A stretch of DNA of 64,000 bases from Gemmatimonadaceae bacterium (GCA_019186945.1 JABAQJ010000002.1:647897-711896); one strand, 5' to 3'. Numbered from the stretch's first letter, positions 1-8,708 are shown. A program made the numbers and translations. Notes: generated from the sequence alone by a model not told the origin.

Positions 1-454
1 CAAGCGGTGTCACTTCGCCTCTTTGGAATCTGAACAGCCGTGCCTGTGTCCTGTCCAGAATCACGAGAAGAGCGGGATGCTCGTGCTTCAGCGACCGCAG
101 GTAGGGTGCGACGAGCATGCCGCGACCCCAGCGCAAGGCGGATGCTACGGGGGCAAGAGTTGGCCCGGCATACAGCACACCGTCAGCCGTCGTGAAGGCC
201 ACGAGCGGCACGCCTTGGCCGGCCAACTCCACAAGGGCCTGTCGCAGATTGCTCACGGCGGCGTCGAAGGCCAATCTCTCGTTGCGCGTTGCCGACTGCA
301 GTCCGCGCGCGAGGTCGGAAAGTTCGCCCTCCAGGCGAGTGATACGCGCCGTACGAGCAGCGGGATCGGGATCCACACGCGCGATGTAGGCACTCAGCAC
401 CAGGGCATCGCGACTACCACGGTCGAGCTGGACGAGTTGTTGTTGGGTCAGCAT
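1..454 (-). CDS. Bacterial eRF1-like (baeRF) family protein, N-terminal part, cut by window edge
   Basis: I translated this directly on the minus strand. It opens with an ATG at 454-452 preceded by a strong GGAGGAGG ribosome-binding site and stays open to base 1, giving 151 codons of the N-terminal part. Residues about 14-30 (ALVLSAYIARVDPDPAAR) resemble the opening strand of eRF1-like domains. A glutamate/arginine-rich helix follows, then a segment LRSLKHEHPALLVILDRTQA ending in an ARLFRF-type strand, typical of the second domain of bacterial archaeo-eukaryotic release-factor-like proteins. That family has been proposed to act on ribosomes (peptide release or hibernation), but biochemical proof is thin. 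The C-terminal domain is outside the window, so the subfamily and any GGQ-like loop cannot be seen. Family call is fairly sure; function is inference. Confidence 0.68.
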   Translation of the reverse strand, partial: MLTQQQLVQLDRGSRDALVLSAYIARVDPDPAARTARITRLEGELSDLARGLQSATRNERLAFDAAVSNLRQALVELAGQGVPLVAFTTADGVLYAGPTLAPVASALRWGRGMLVAPYLRSLKHEHPALLVILDRTQARLFRFQRGEVTPL

Positions 455-721
455 GCCTCCTCCTGCGCAACGCCATCGCGGCCAAGTCAATCGGTGACCG
501 GGGTGATCAACGACCGCCGCGTTCCACCAGTCGCACTGGAGGATCATGGGCTATGGGTGCGCGAGTGTCTGTGGGCATTTCACCCAACCGCGTCAGGGAA
601 ATGGAAACACGGCACATCTCGGAGAGAATGTGCGTGAATCCCTGACAGCGAATCCGCTACATGCGCGCGATTCTGCGCGTTAGCCGTTCCGCTCATCGAC
701 ACCCACTCTTGCCAGTTCCAC
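455..721. other. Divergent intergenic region between baeRF-like gene and tnaA
   Basis: These 267 bases separate two divergent genes and must hold the promoters of both the baeRF-like gene and the tnaA-tpl operon. I see no convincing -35/-10 pair. A 45-codon open frame starts at 546, but it contains no tryptophan codon and does not look like a tnaC leader peptide. Confidence 0.5.
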
Positions 722-2092
722 GTGAAGTTCGAAACCATCATCGAGCCGTTCCGGATCAAGACCGTCGAGCCAATCCGACAGACGACACGCGAGGAACGGC
801 TGTCTGCGATCCGTGGAGCGCACTACAACGTTTTTCAGCTCAACGCTGAGGATGTACTGATCGATCTGCTCACCGACTCCGGGACGGGAGCGATGTCGGT
901 TTACCAGTGGGCAGGGATGATGCGAGGTGATGAGTCGTATGCGGGCGCGCGGTCGTTCCACACGTTTGTGAAGTCGGTGGCCGGCATTACCGGGTTTCGC
1001 CATGTGATCCCGACGCATCAGGGGCGCGCCGCCGAGCACATACTGTCGAGTGCGATGTTACAGCCGGGGGACATTGTCCCGAACAACACGCATTTCGACA
1101 CGACGCGGGCGAACATCGAGCATCGCGGGGCCGTCGCGCTCAACCTGCCGATTCACGAGGGTCACCAGCCTCAGACGCTGCATCCGTTCAAGGGCAACAT
1201 GGATGTGGTCGCCCTCGAACGCGTGCTGCGCGAGAATGCGGGGACAGTTCCGCTGGTGATGATCACCGTCACCAACAACTCCGAGGGCGGGCAGCCGGTG
1301 AGCATGGAGAACATCCGGCGCACGTCGGAGCTGTGTCGGGCGCACGGTGTGCCGTTCTTCATAGACGCGTGCCGGTTCGCGGAGAACGCATGGTTCATCA
1401 AGACGCGCGAGCCCGGGTATGCCGACAAGGCGCCGCTGGAGATCGCGCAGGAGATGTTCAAGCTGGCGGATGGCTGCACCATGAGCGCCAAGAAGGACGG
1501 GATGGCGAACATCGGCGGTTTCCTGGCGATGAACGACGATGCCCTGGCCGTGACGTGCCGCAACTCCTTGATCCTGACGGAAGGGTTTCCCACGTACGGC
1601 GGACTGGCCGGCTACGATCTCGAGGCAATCGCGGTCGGTCTGTACGAGGCTCTCGATCCGGACTATCTGCAGTACCGCGTGCGATCTGTCGAATACCTTG
1701 CGGAGAAGATGCTGGCGGCGGGGATCCCGACGGTCCGCCCCGCCGGCGGCCATGCGTTGTACCTGGATGCCCGGGCGTGGTTGTCCCACATCCCGCAGCA
1801 CCAGTACCCGGGCTGGGCGCTCTCCGTGGCGCTGTACGTGGAAGGCGGGATTCGCGCCTGCGAGATAGGGTCAGTGATGTTCGGCCGCCAGCCGGACGGA
1901 TCGGAGCGGCCAGCCGATCTGGAGCTGGTACGGCTGGCCTTTCCCCGCAGGGTGTACACGCAGAGCCACATGGACTACGTCGCCGAAGTACTTCTGTACC
2001 TCAACACGATCTCACAGGATCTGCGCGGCGTGAGGATCGTCGAGCAACCGGCGGCGCTCCGGCACTTCACCGCCAAGTTCGCTCTCTTGTGA
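722..2092 (+). CDS. tnaA: Tryptophanase (tryptophan indole-lyase)
   Basis: 456 residues, GTG start at 722; E. coli TnaA is 471. A PLP enzyme of the beta-eliminating lyase family that splits L-tryptophan to indole, pyruvate and ammonia in the cytoplasm. Visible landmarks in order: LTDSGTGAMS near residue 50, PTHQGRAAEH near 100, NTHFDTTRAN near 120, TNNSEGGQPVS near 185, IDACRFAENAWFIK near 220, and the PLP lysine in MSAKKDGM near 258. The specificity segment reads ACEIGSVMFGR, like E. coli TnaA (AVEIGSFLLGR). It lacks the MERG arginine used by tyrosine phenol-lyases, which supports tryptophanase over TPL. Its TGA overlaps the ATG of the next gene by one base, so the two lyases are probably translated together. 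Confidence 0.88.
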   Translation: MKFETIIEPFRIKTVEPIRQTTREERLSAIRGAHYNVFQLNAEDVLIDLLTDSGTGAMSVYQWAGMMRGDESYAGARSFHTFVKSVAGITGFRHVIPTHQGRAAEHILSSAMLQPGDIVPNNTHFDTTRANIEHRGAVALNLPIHEGHQPQTLHPFKGNMDVVALERVLRENAGTVPLVMITVTNNSEGGQPVSMENIRRTSELCRAHGVPFFIDACRFAENAWFIKTREPGYADKAPLEIAQEMFKLADGCTMSAKKDGMANIGGFLAMNDDALAVTCRNSLILTEGFPTYGGLAGYDLEAIAVGLYEALDPDYLQYRVRSVEYLAEKMLAAGIPTVRPAGGHALYLDARAWLSHIPQHQYPGWALSVALYVEGGIRACEIGSVMFGRQPDGSERPADLELVRLAFPRRVYTQSHMDYVAEVLLYLNTISQDLRGVRIVEQPAALRHFTAKFALL

Positions 2093-3591
2093 TGACCATT
2101 CGAGCCGCAACCAACGAGGATACACGCGTGACACGCCATCGTAGCTGGGCCGAGCCCTGGAAGATCAAGGTTGTCGAGCCAATACGCATGACCACCGCCA
2201 GCGATAGAAAGCGGCACATCGAGGAAGCCGGCTACAACACGTTCCTCCTGCACTCCGAGCACGTGTACATAGACCTGCTGACGGACTCCGGTACCAGCGC
2301 GATGTCCGATCGCCAGTGGGCGGGGATGATGCTGGGGGACGAGGCCTATGCGGGATCGCGGAATTACTACGCGCTGGAGGATGCCGTGCGTACGTACTAC
2401 GGCTTTCCGGAGCTCATTCCGACGCATCAGGGACGAGGAGCCGAGCATCTGTTGTCGACCATTCTGATCAAACCGGGCGACCATGTGCCGGGCAACATGT
2501 ACTTCACGACGACGCGAGCGCATCAGGAACTGGCCGGTGCCACGTTCCACGACGTCATCATCGACGAAGCGCATGACCCGACATCCGAGCATCCGTTCAA
2601 GGGCGACGTCGACCTGGGCAAGCTGAGCACCTTGGTCAAGCGCTATGGAGCGAGCCGAATCCCGTACGTGTCCGTGGCGGCGACGGTGAACTTGGCGGGC
2701 GGCCAGCCGATTCGACTGGCCAATCTCCGTCAGGTCGCCGACTTCTGCAGGATGCATGGCATCAAGGTGATCCTGGATGCCACTCGTGCCGTAGAGAACG
2801 CATGGTTCATTCAGCAACGCGAGCCGGGGATGCGCCATGTGACCGTGGCGGAGATTCTGAAGATGATGTGCGAGTGTGCAGATGGCGCCACCATGTCCGG
2901 GAAGAAGGATTCGCTGGTCAACATCGGCGGCTGGCTGGCGTTGCGCGATCGGGGGCTCGCGGAACAGGCTCGCGGGTTGGTGGTGGTGTACGAGGGGTTG
3001 CACACGTACGGCGGGCTGGCGGGGCGCGACATGGAAGCGATGGCGATCGGGATAGCGGAATCCGTCGAGGAGGACTACATCCGAAGCCGCATCGGTCAGG
3101 TGCACTATCTGGGTCAGCAGTTGATCGGACTTGGAGTGCCCGTGGTGAAGCCGCTTGGCGGCCATGCAGTCTTTCTTGACGCGGCGGCGATGCTCCCGCA
3201 CATCCCGCGCTCGGAGTTTCCGGCGCAAGCGCTGGCGTCGGCCCTGTACGTGGAATCGGGCGTACGGGCGATGGAGCGCGGGACGGTCTCAGCTGGGCGC
3301 GATCCGGAAACGGGCGAGAACCGCACGCCATCTCTGGAGTTGGTGCGGCTGACGATCCCGCGACGCGTCTACACGCAGGCTCACATGGACGTGGTGGCAG
3401 AGAGCGTTGCGGAAGTATTCGATCGTCGGAGGTACGTGCGAGGGTTGCGTTTCACGTACGAGCCCAAGCTGCTGCGCTTTTTCCAGGCGCGGTTCGAGCT
3501 TGTCGCGAGGCCTGCCGCCTCCGTTGTGACCGAAATGGGGTCAGACTCCAATTCCCGTGAAATTGGTGAAATTGGGGTCAGACTCCAATAA
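2092..3591 (+). CDS. tpl: Tyrosine phenol-lyase (beta-tyrosinase)
   Basis: 499 residues from ATG 2092, overlapping the tnaA stop. Predicted PLP-dependent cleavage of L-tyrosine to phenol, pyruvate and ammonia. Markers of TPL rather than tryptophanase are GNMYFTTTRAHQ (the Phe-Thr pair lining the phenol pocket), AVTVNLAGGQP-like AATVNLAGGQP, MSGKKDSLVNIGG with the PLP lysine, GLAGRDMEAMAIG, and AMERGTVSAGRD with the arginine that sets tyrosine specificity. The normal family end (KLLRFFQARFELV) comes about 29 residues before the stop. The remaining tail is largely encoded by two copies of a REP-like repeat, so the original stop has probably been lost and replaced. An N-terminal extension of about 13 residues also precedes the RHSWAEPWKIK start region; a GTG at 2128 is a possible alternative start. 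Confidence 0.88.
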   Translation: MTIRAATNEDTRVTRHRSWAEPWKIKVVEPIRMTTASDRKRHIEEAGYNTFLLHSEHVYIDLLTDSGTSAMSDRQWAGMMLGDEAYAGSRNYYALEDAVRTYYGFPELIPTHQGRGAEHLLSTILIKPGDHVPGNMYFTTTRAHQELAGATFHDVIIDEAHDPTSEHPFKGDVDLGKLSTLVKRYGASRIPYVSVAATVNLAGGQPIRLANLRQVADFCRMHGIKVILDATRAVENAWFIQQREPGMRHVTVAEILKMMCECADGATMSGKKDSLVNIGGWLALRDRGLAEQARGLVVVYEGLHTYGGLAGRDMEAMAIGIAESVEEDYIRSRIGQVHYLGQQLIGLGVPVVKPLGGHAVFLDAAAMLPHIPRSEFPAQALASALYVESGVRAMERGTVSAGRDPETGENRTPSLELVRLTIPRRVYTQAHMDVVAESVAEVFDRRRYVRGLRFTYEPKLLRFFQARFELVARPAASVVTEMGSDSNSREIGEIGVRLQ

Positions 3592-3615
3592 CGGTGAAAT
3601 TGGAGTCTGACCCCA
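3536..3615. repeat. REP-like repeat cluster with perfect 17-bp hairpin at end of tpl
   Basis: Three copies of the unit TGGGGTCAGACTCC are present: two direct copies at 3536 and 3573 and one inverted copy ending at 3615. The last two form a perfect 17-bp inverted repeat (3573-3589 and 3599-3615) around a 9-base loop. The tpl stop codon overlaps the left arm, so the element may double as a transcription terminator or mRNA-stabilising stem. The same unit recurs at 42116-42159 and 42951-43056. Confidence 0.9.
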
Positions 3616-3622
3616 TTCTTCC

Positions 3623-4069
3623 ATGACTATCGGGCCGACCGGCGAGGGCTCACCAGCTCCTTCGGAGACGATCAATCGGCTGCGAACCGTGCGCCGCGGT
3701 CTACTGCTGCTTCACAAGGGCCTCCTGGACGCCGAACGGGTGCGCTACGAGCGGCTCAACGGCCGCGTGGAAGGCGGCGGAACGATGTTGCAACTGCTGC
3801 TCCATGACCCGTGGTTTGCCTGGCTCCGCCCCCTCTCCGAGCTGATCGTCCAGATCGACGAGCAACTGGACGATGACAAACCAGCCAGCGCGAACCAGGT
3901 GGCTGCCCTGATCTCGCAGGTCAAGACCCTGCTCCGCCCGCGCGAAGGCAGCGACGACCCGTTCGAGGAGAACTACTTCGCCGCCCTGCAACAGTCGCCG
4001 GATGTAGTGATGGCGCATCGCGCCGTCATGATCCAGCTCAAACAATCCGGCGCCGAACCGGCCTCATGA
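3623..4069 (+). CDS. Conserved hypothetical protein
   Basis: 148 residues from the ATG at 3623, starting 8 bases after the REP-like hairpin that ends the tpl gene. I do not recognise a named domain. It looks like an all-helical soluble protein: a helix-rich N-terminus with arginine and leucine (RLRTVRRGLLLLHKGLLDAE), a central WFAWLRPLSELIVQIDEQLD helix, and a NYFAALQQSPDVVMAHRAVM segment. No signal peptide, membrane segment or catalytic motif is visible. It is on the same strand as tnaA-tpl but lies beyond the hairpin, so it may be expressed separately. The reading frame has typical high-GC codon use and no good competitor on the other strand. Confidence 0.6.
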   Translation: MTIGPTGEGSPAPSETINRLRTVRRGLLLLHKGLLDAERVRYERLNGRVEGGGTMLQLLLHDPWFAWLRPLSELIVQIDEQLDDDKPASANQVAALISQVKTLLRPREGSDDPFEENYFAALQQSPDVVMAHRAVMIQLKQSGAEPAS

Positions 4070-4285
4070 CCCGCAAACCGTCGGGTGCGCACCCGAGCGC
4101 AGTGCCTTTCCGGGCAGCACGCGTCATGAATGAAGCCGCGATGCAGCGCAAGCGAGCCACGAGATTACGCGTGAGGGACTTCGGAGTACTCGACGCGTCG
4201 TAGCTCAGGACACGCCACGGACAGCGCGTCGAGTAGCCCGTTTCACCGGATCCGGACCGACGGAGCCGGATGTCCCGCCCAGGCG

Positions 4286-5128
4286 TCACGAAGCAACCGT
4301 CAGTGTAAAATGGGTTATTTCCGGCCGAGCGTTGAAACGCACCTGAATGAGGAATCCGACTCCGCGGTTGACGTAGAGTGTCCGTTCGCCCTCGATCGCG
4401 AACTCGCCGGCGGAGTACCGCGTGTTCCTTACCGGGAGCAACGGCGGCGGCAGGAAGGGCGGCTTGCATTGTCCACCGTGTGTGTGGCCCGCCAGGATCC
4501 ATCCGCGAAATCGCTCCCACCCCGGAAGATCCACCGTATCCGGGTTGTGGCTGAGCACTACGCTCGCCCGCTCGTCGCCCCTCATTGACAGTACTCCGGG
4601 ATCGAAGCGACGCGCCCAGAGATCGTCGAGCCCGACGATCGTCAGGCCCGCAACGTCGCGGGCAGCGTTTCGCAGCACGTCGATGCCGCGCCTGGCCAGC
4701 AGACGCTGCAGTTGCGCAGCGACTTCCGGATGCTCCCAGCGCGCTCCGTAGTCATGGTTCCCGAAGCTCGCGAGCGTGGCTATCCGTCCGTGAGGTGCGT
4801 AATCATAGACGGCGGCCATCTGGTCGAAGACATCGCGGTGGTAGCTGATGAAGTCGCCAGTGTACACCACGATGTCCGGCGTCAACTGGCGCACCCGCTC
4901 GAATACCGACAGCACGTACTCGTCGTCGACACGTTTGCCGACATGGATGTCACTCAGCTGCACCATGGTCCGCCCTTCGAGCGCTGCCGGGAGGTTGCGG
5001 ATCGGAAGCCGGCGCCTGACGACTTCGATCCAGTAAGGCTCGACCAGCCACGTGTAGCCACCCGCGGTCAGAACGGTCGCCGTTCCCGCCATGGATGCGC
5101 GCAGGAACATGCGCCGACTGATCGCCAC
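4286..5128 (-). CDS. Tat-exported metallophosphoesterase (YkuE/YaeI type)
   Basis: 280 residues if started at GTG 5128, four bases after the hslU stop. This start gives a short N-terminus with a twin-arginine signal, SRRMFLRASMAGTA, followed by a hydrophobic stretch, so export through Tat is likely. The calcineurin-like metal-binding motifs appear in order: LSDIHVGKR (D-x-H), YTGDFI (GD), FGNHDYG (GNHD), an HNPD histidine and LAGHTHGGQ (GHTH). All ligands of the two-metal site are present, so the enzyme should be active as a phosphatase or phosphodiesterase. B. subtilis YkuE, a Tat-secreted member, acts at the cell wall; the substrate here is unknown. A longer upstream start (5203) lies inside hslU and is not favoured. 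Confidence 0.85.
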   Translation of the reverse strand: MAISRRMFLRASMAGTATVLTAGGYTWLVEPYWIEVVRRRLPIRNLPAALEGRTMVQLSDIHVGKRVDDEYVLSVFERVRQLTPDIVVYTGDFISYHRDVFDQMAAVYDYAPHGRIATLASFGNHDYGARWEHPEVAAQLQRLLARRGIDVLRNAARDVAGLTIVGLDDLWARRFDPGVLSMRGDERASVVLSHNPDTVDLPGWERFRGWILAGHTHGGQCKPPFLPPPLLPVRNTRYSAGEFAIEGERTLYVNRGVGFLIQVRFNARPEITHFTLTVAS

Positions 5129-5132
5129 CGGT

Positions 5133-6590
5133 CTACAGGATGTATTTCCGCAGATCCTCGTCGTCGAGAATCGCCCTGAGTCGATCCTGAACCATCGCGG
5201 CATTCACCTCGACTTGCACCAGTGACTTGTCCGGCAGCGTGTAGAGTACGTCCTCCAGCAGGGTCGTCATCACGGTGTGCAGGCGACGTGCGCCGATGTT
5301 CTCCATCCGCTGGTTGGCCAGCGCCGCCAGCCGCGCGACTTCGGCTACGCCATCCGGCGTGAACACCATGCGCGCTCCCTCAGCCTCAACGAGCGCCGTG
5401 TACTGCTTTGTCAACGCATTCTCGGGTTCGGTCATGATTCGGACGAAGTCCGCCTCGCTCAGCGGCTTGAGCTCGACACGGATCGGAAACCGACCTTGCA
5501 GCTCGGGGATCAGATCGCTGGGCTTGGATACATGGAACGCTCCAGCGGCGATGAACAGCACGTGATCAGTCTTCACCATGCCGTACTTCGTCTGGACGTT
5601 CGACCCCTCCACGATCGGAAGGAGGTCTCGCTGCACGCCTTCGCGCGATACGTCCGGCCCGGACGACTCGCCGCGGGCGTTCGCAATCTTGTCGATCTCG
5701 TCGAGGAAGATGATGCCCAGCTTCTCCACTCGCTCCAGGGCATCCGCCGTCACCTCCTCGTGATCGACAAGCTTCTCGAACTCCTGCTCCAACAGGACGC
5801 GCCGCGCCTCGGACACCTTGACGACGCGCTTCCTGGTCCGTCGCGGCAGCATGTCCTTCAGCATGTCGGCGATGTTGCCCATACCCTCTGGCGCACCCTG
5901 CGGCGTCATTACGTCGAACATCGCCGGCACCGGTTGAGCCACCTCGATCTCGACCTCGCGCTGTTCAAGCTGACCATCGCGTAGAAGCTGGCGGAGCTTG
6001 TCCCGGGTGCGCTGGTGCCGCTCGCGTGCCGCCTCGGCATCGGCCTCGCGCTTGACGTCTCCAGTGGGCGAGACGATGAACACAGACGATGGCGTGCCTT
6101 GAGTCTGTGCGGGCGTCGCCTCGGCCGGCTTCGCGTCCGGTATCGGCAGCAGCAGGTCGAGCAAGCGCTCGTCGACACGTTCCTGGGCCAGGTCGTCAAT
6201 CTCGGACTCGCGCTCCGTGCGCACCATGTCTATGGCGCTTTCTACGAGGTCGCGCACCATCGACTCGACATCTCGCCCGACATACCCGACCTCGGTGAAC
6301 TTGGACGCCTCTACCTTGATGAACGGCGCCCCCGAGAGCTTTGCAAGCCGCCGCGCGATCTCCGTCTTCCCGACACCGGTCGGCCCGATCAGGACGATGT
6401 TGTTCGGCGAGATCTCCTCGCGAATCCCATCCGGCGCCCGCTGACGTCGCCAGCGATTGCGCAAGGCGATCGCGACCGACTTCTTCGCTTCGCTCTGCCC
6501 CACGATGTAGCGGTCGAGTTCAGCGACGATCTGTCGAGGCGTCAGATCAGCGAGCCGCGCGAGCGCTTGTTCAGTGCGAGGAGAAGGCAT
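5133..6590 (-). CDS. hslU: HslU, ATPase subunit of HslUV protease
   Basis: 485 residues from ATG 6590. Hexameric AAA+ unfoldase that feeds proteins into HslV in the cytoplasm. Motifs: LTPRQIVAELDRYIVGQ near residue 12, Walker A IGPTGVGKTE near 65, the GYVGRDVES pore loop, an insertion (I) domain of about 150 residues, Walker B IIFLDEIDKI, GPDVSREGVQRDLLP, the sensor region PSDLIPELQGRFPIRVEL, and ENIGARRLHTV. The last residues KYIL match the conserved C-terminal tail that docks into HslV and activates it. An alternative ATG at 6641, closer to the hslV stop, would add 17 residues with no family match. Part of a topA-trmFO-xerC-hslV-hslU cluster like that of Firmicutes. Confidence 0.96.
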   Translation of the reverse strand: MPSPRTEQALARLADLTPRQIVAELDRYIVGQSEAKKSVAIALRNRWRRQRAPDGIREEISPNNIVLIGPTGVGKTEIARRLAKLSGAPFIKVEASKFTEVGYVGRDVESMVRDLVESAIDMVRTERESEIDDLAQERVDERLLDLLLPIPDAKPAEATPAQTQGTPSSVFIVSPTGDVKREADAEAARERHQRTRDKLRQLLRDGQLEQREVEIEVAQPVPAMFDVMTPQGAPEGMGNIADMLKDMLPRRTRKRVVKVSEARRVLLEQEFEKLVDHEEVTADALERVEKLGIIFLDEIDKIANARGESSGPDVSREGVQRDLLPIVEGSNVQTKYGMVKTDHVLFIAAGAFHVSKPSDLIPELQGRFPIRVELKPLSEADFVRIMTEPENALTKQYTALVEAEGARMVFTPDGVAEVARLAALANQRMENIGARRLHTVMTTLLEDVLYTLPDKSLVQVEVNAAMVQDRLRAILDDEDLRKYIL

Positions 6591-6646
6591 GTGAGTGACG
6601 ATGTAGCTGCTGCCGGCTGTGCTCGAACCGGCCGCAGTCATGCCAG

Positions 6647-7201
6647 TCAGGCAGGAGAAGCAGGTTCGAGGACAGTGATATGCGAGTTCGTGTAAATGCA
6701 GATGTCGGCGGCGATGGCCAAGGCCCGCCGAACGATATCCGCGGGCAACAGCTCCGTCGCTGACACAAGGGCGCGGGCAGCGGCCAGAGCATACGGACCC
6801 CCTGAACCGATGGCGAGAATGCCATCGTCGGGCTCGATGATCTCCCCATTCCCCGACAGGACGAAACCGTGCTCGCGGTCGCAGACGACGAGAAGCGCTT
6901 CGAGCCTGCGTAGCACCCGGTCGGAACGCCACTCTCGAGCCAGTTCGACGGCCGCTCGGGGCAGGTTGTTCGGAAATCGCTCGAGCTTCTCCTCGAACTT
7001 CTCGAAGAGCGTGAAGGCGTCGGCTGCCGCTCCGGCAAAGCCAGCCAGAAGCCTGCCGCCATGCAGGGCGCGGACTTTCTGTGCATTGGCCTTCATCACC
7101 GTCTCTCCCACGGTCACTTGGCCGTCGCCGCCTAGCGCAACCATCCCGTTCCGGCGCACAGCCAGAATCGTCGTCGCGTGAACTACGTGATCCGGTTTCA
7201 T
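6647..7201 (-). CDS. hslV: HslV, peptidase subunit of HslUV protease
   Basis: 184 residues from ATG 7201. Ntn-hydrolase related to proteasome beta subunits; forms the two-ring peptidase core for HslU. The sequence begins with a short propeptide of about nine residues before [10 protein letters not shown]; cleavage would expose the catalytic N-terminal threonine. Further family landmarks are [69 protein letters not shown] and [10 protein letters not shown]. Length is normal for the family (176 in E. coli). The stop is 56 bases before the chosen hslU start, so the two are co-transcribed. Confidence 0.96.
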   Translation of the reverse strand: MKPDHVVHATTILAVRRNGMVALGGDGQVTVGETVMKANAQKVRALHGGRLLAGFAGAAADAFTLFEKFEEKLERFPNNLPRAAVELAREWRSDRVLRRLEALLVVCDREHGFVLSGNGEIIEPDDGILAIGSGGPYALAAARALVSATELLPADIVRRALAIAADICIYTNSHITVLEPASPA

Positions 7202-7302
7202 GGTGGAAACGTAACAGCGTTGCGCGATGGAGCCTTGAGCCCGAGGCAGACGGGAGCGCGACGCGTCAAGCTCTGTGCGCGCCATCTCGGCGCGGCGGCT
7301 CT

Positions 7303-7557
7303 CTACGAAGTCGAGTCGCCCCTCAGGACTTGTCGATCTCGCTTGGTGGACGTGGTTCCGCCTGCGCGAGTCAATTCGGCCACTCGGGCGATCGGACGCT
7401 CCCGATCCGTGAGGCCTTCGGCGCTGACGGCGCTATTGTCTATCGCTGGTGCACTCCGAGGAGTACGCAGCGACGCATGCCGCAACCAGCGCGAGACCGG
7501 GCCCCACGCAATCACGGTCACAGACGCTGCAACGATCAGGAGGAGCAGTGTGGTCAT
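7303..7557 (-). CDS. Small putative membrane protein between xerC and hslV
   Basis: 84 residues from ATG 7557. The N-terminus [19 protein letters not shown] is a good single membrane segment, followed by a basic flank (VSRWLRH) and a polar, probably disordered tail of about 60 residues. No family recognised. It sits in the 450-base gap between the xerC stop (7653) and the hslV start (7201), in the same direction, so it could be a small operon member. The Shine-Dalgarno sequence is weak and there is no comparative support here, so it may be spurious. Confidence 0.42.
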   Translation of the reverse strand: MTTLLLLIVAASVTVIAWGPVSRWLRHASLRTPRSAPAIDNSAVSAEGLTDRERPIARVAELTRAGGTTSTKRDRQVLRGDSTS

Positions 7558-7652
7558 CGTGCGGAGCAGGCCGCCGTCGAGATCGAGAGAAATCGGGAAT
7601 CAGCGACGGCAGAAGATAGTGACACCAGCGCCGGCAATGAAGGGCCGGCGCC

Positions 7653-8708
7653 TCAGGCGCGCGGGTGTGACTTCCGGTAGACCTGCTTGAGTCGTTCGAC
7701 GCTGGTATGCGTGTAGATCTGCGTCGTGGAAATCGAGGCGTGGCCGAGGAGTTCCTGAACGGCTCGGAGGTCAGCTCCGGCATCGAGGAGGTGTGTCGCA
7801 AAGGAGTGACGGAGCGAGTGCGTGCTCAGACCGGCGTCCTCGTCCACCTTTGCCAAGTGCCGGGTGACGACCGTTTGTATGGCGCGCCGACCAAGGCGTT
7901 TTCCGCGCACGCCGAGGAACAAGGCACGTCGGTCCGTACCGCCGGAGAGTGTGTGGGCGAGGCGGTCGCGTGCGGCATCGTAGTTCCGGATGGCGAGCAT
8001 TGCGTGGTCGCCGATGGGAAGGATGCGCTCCTTTCTACCCTTGCCGCGGACCTTCACTTGCTGGGAAACGAGATCGAGATCGCGAATGTCGATACCATGA
8101 AGCTCCGACAAACGCATCCCGGTCGAGTAGAAGAGCTCGAGAATCGCGAGGTTGCGCACGTCGACGAAGCGCCCTTCCCACGCGCGGCTCTCCGCGGAGG
8201 CAAAGAGCTGTTCTACCTGACGGCGTCCCAGGTAGGACGGGAGATGGCGATCGAGTTTGGGCGAGGAGACGGCGCGCGCCGGATTGGCACTGACCACTCC
8301 TTCGCGATGAAGGAACCGGAACAGGGAGCGCACGGCGGAGAGGGCACGCGAGGCCGATCGTTTGCCAAGGCGGGCACGGGTCAGGTAACCGAGGAACGAT
8401 CGGAGTGCGAGGCGATCGATATCGGACCATGCCCAGGCTTCGGTACCGTGGTAGGACGCGAGGAAGTCGTTGAAGCGGGTGAGGTCGCGCGCGTAGGCGG
8501 CTCGCGTGTGCGGAGAGACGTCGCGTTCCTTTTCGAGGTGGAGCAGGAAATCCGCAACAGGTTGGGGGAGCGTTGCTGTGGTACTGTCGGCAACCGAATG
8601 GTTATGGGAGTCGCGTGACGCGGCGTTATCGTGTTTTTCGGGGGGGGCCCCCCGCTCCGTCTCGTCCGGCTGGTCGTGAGCACCGCGGCCGCTGCGCGTC
8701 CCCGTCAT
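7653..8708 (-). CDS. xerC: Tyrosine recombinase XerC
   Basis: 351 residues from ATG 8708, whose ATGA overlaps the trmFO stop. Resolves chromosome dimers at dif with XerD. After a polar N-terminal extension of about 50 residues, the SAM-like core-binding domain runs from VADFLLHLEKERDVSPHT to about residue 150. The catalytic domain shows the full set: arginine in STGMRLSELHG, lysine in VRGKGRKERILP, HSLRHSFATHLL (H-x-x-R), ELLGHASISTTQ and the nucleophile tyrosine in IYTHTS. The xerC-hslV-hslU order matches the codV-clpQ-clpY cluster of Bacillus, so this is a housekeeping Xer protein rather than a phage integrase. The long N-terminal extension is unusual; an internal start nearer VADSTTATLP is possible. 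Confidence 0.93.
   Translation of the reverse strand: MTGTRSGRGAHDQPDETERGAPPEKHDNAASRDSHNHSVADSTTATLPQPVADFLLHLEKERDVSPHTRAAYARDLTRFNDFLASYHGTEAWAWSDIDRLALRSFLGYLTRARLGKRSASRALSAVRSLFRFLHREGVVSANPARAVSSPKLDRHLPSYLGRRQVEQLFASAESRAWEGRFVDVRNLAILELFYSTGMRLSELHGIDIRDLDLVSQQVKVRGKGRKERILPIGDHAMLAIRNYDAARDRLAHTLSGGTDRRALFLGVRGKRLGRRAIQTVVTRHLAKVDEDAGLSTHSLRHSFATHLLDAGADLRAVQELLGHASISTTQIYTHTSVERLKQVYRKSHPRA

Noticed and set aside
23-637. 204-codon plus-strand open frame at the left edge
   Set aside because: Its product has no family features, and the opposite strand encodes a protein with a strong ribosome-binding site and baeRF-like sequence.
546-683. 45-codon frame upstream of tnaA as a possible tnaC-type leader
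   Set aside because: No tryptophan codon, no matching motif and no ribosome-binding site of note.
1333-2091. Long in-frame extension upstream of tpl
   Set aside because: It only shares the frame with tpl; the same DNA encodes the conserved end of tnaA in another frame, and homology starts at 2092.
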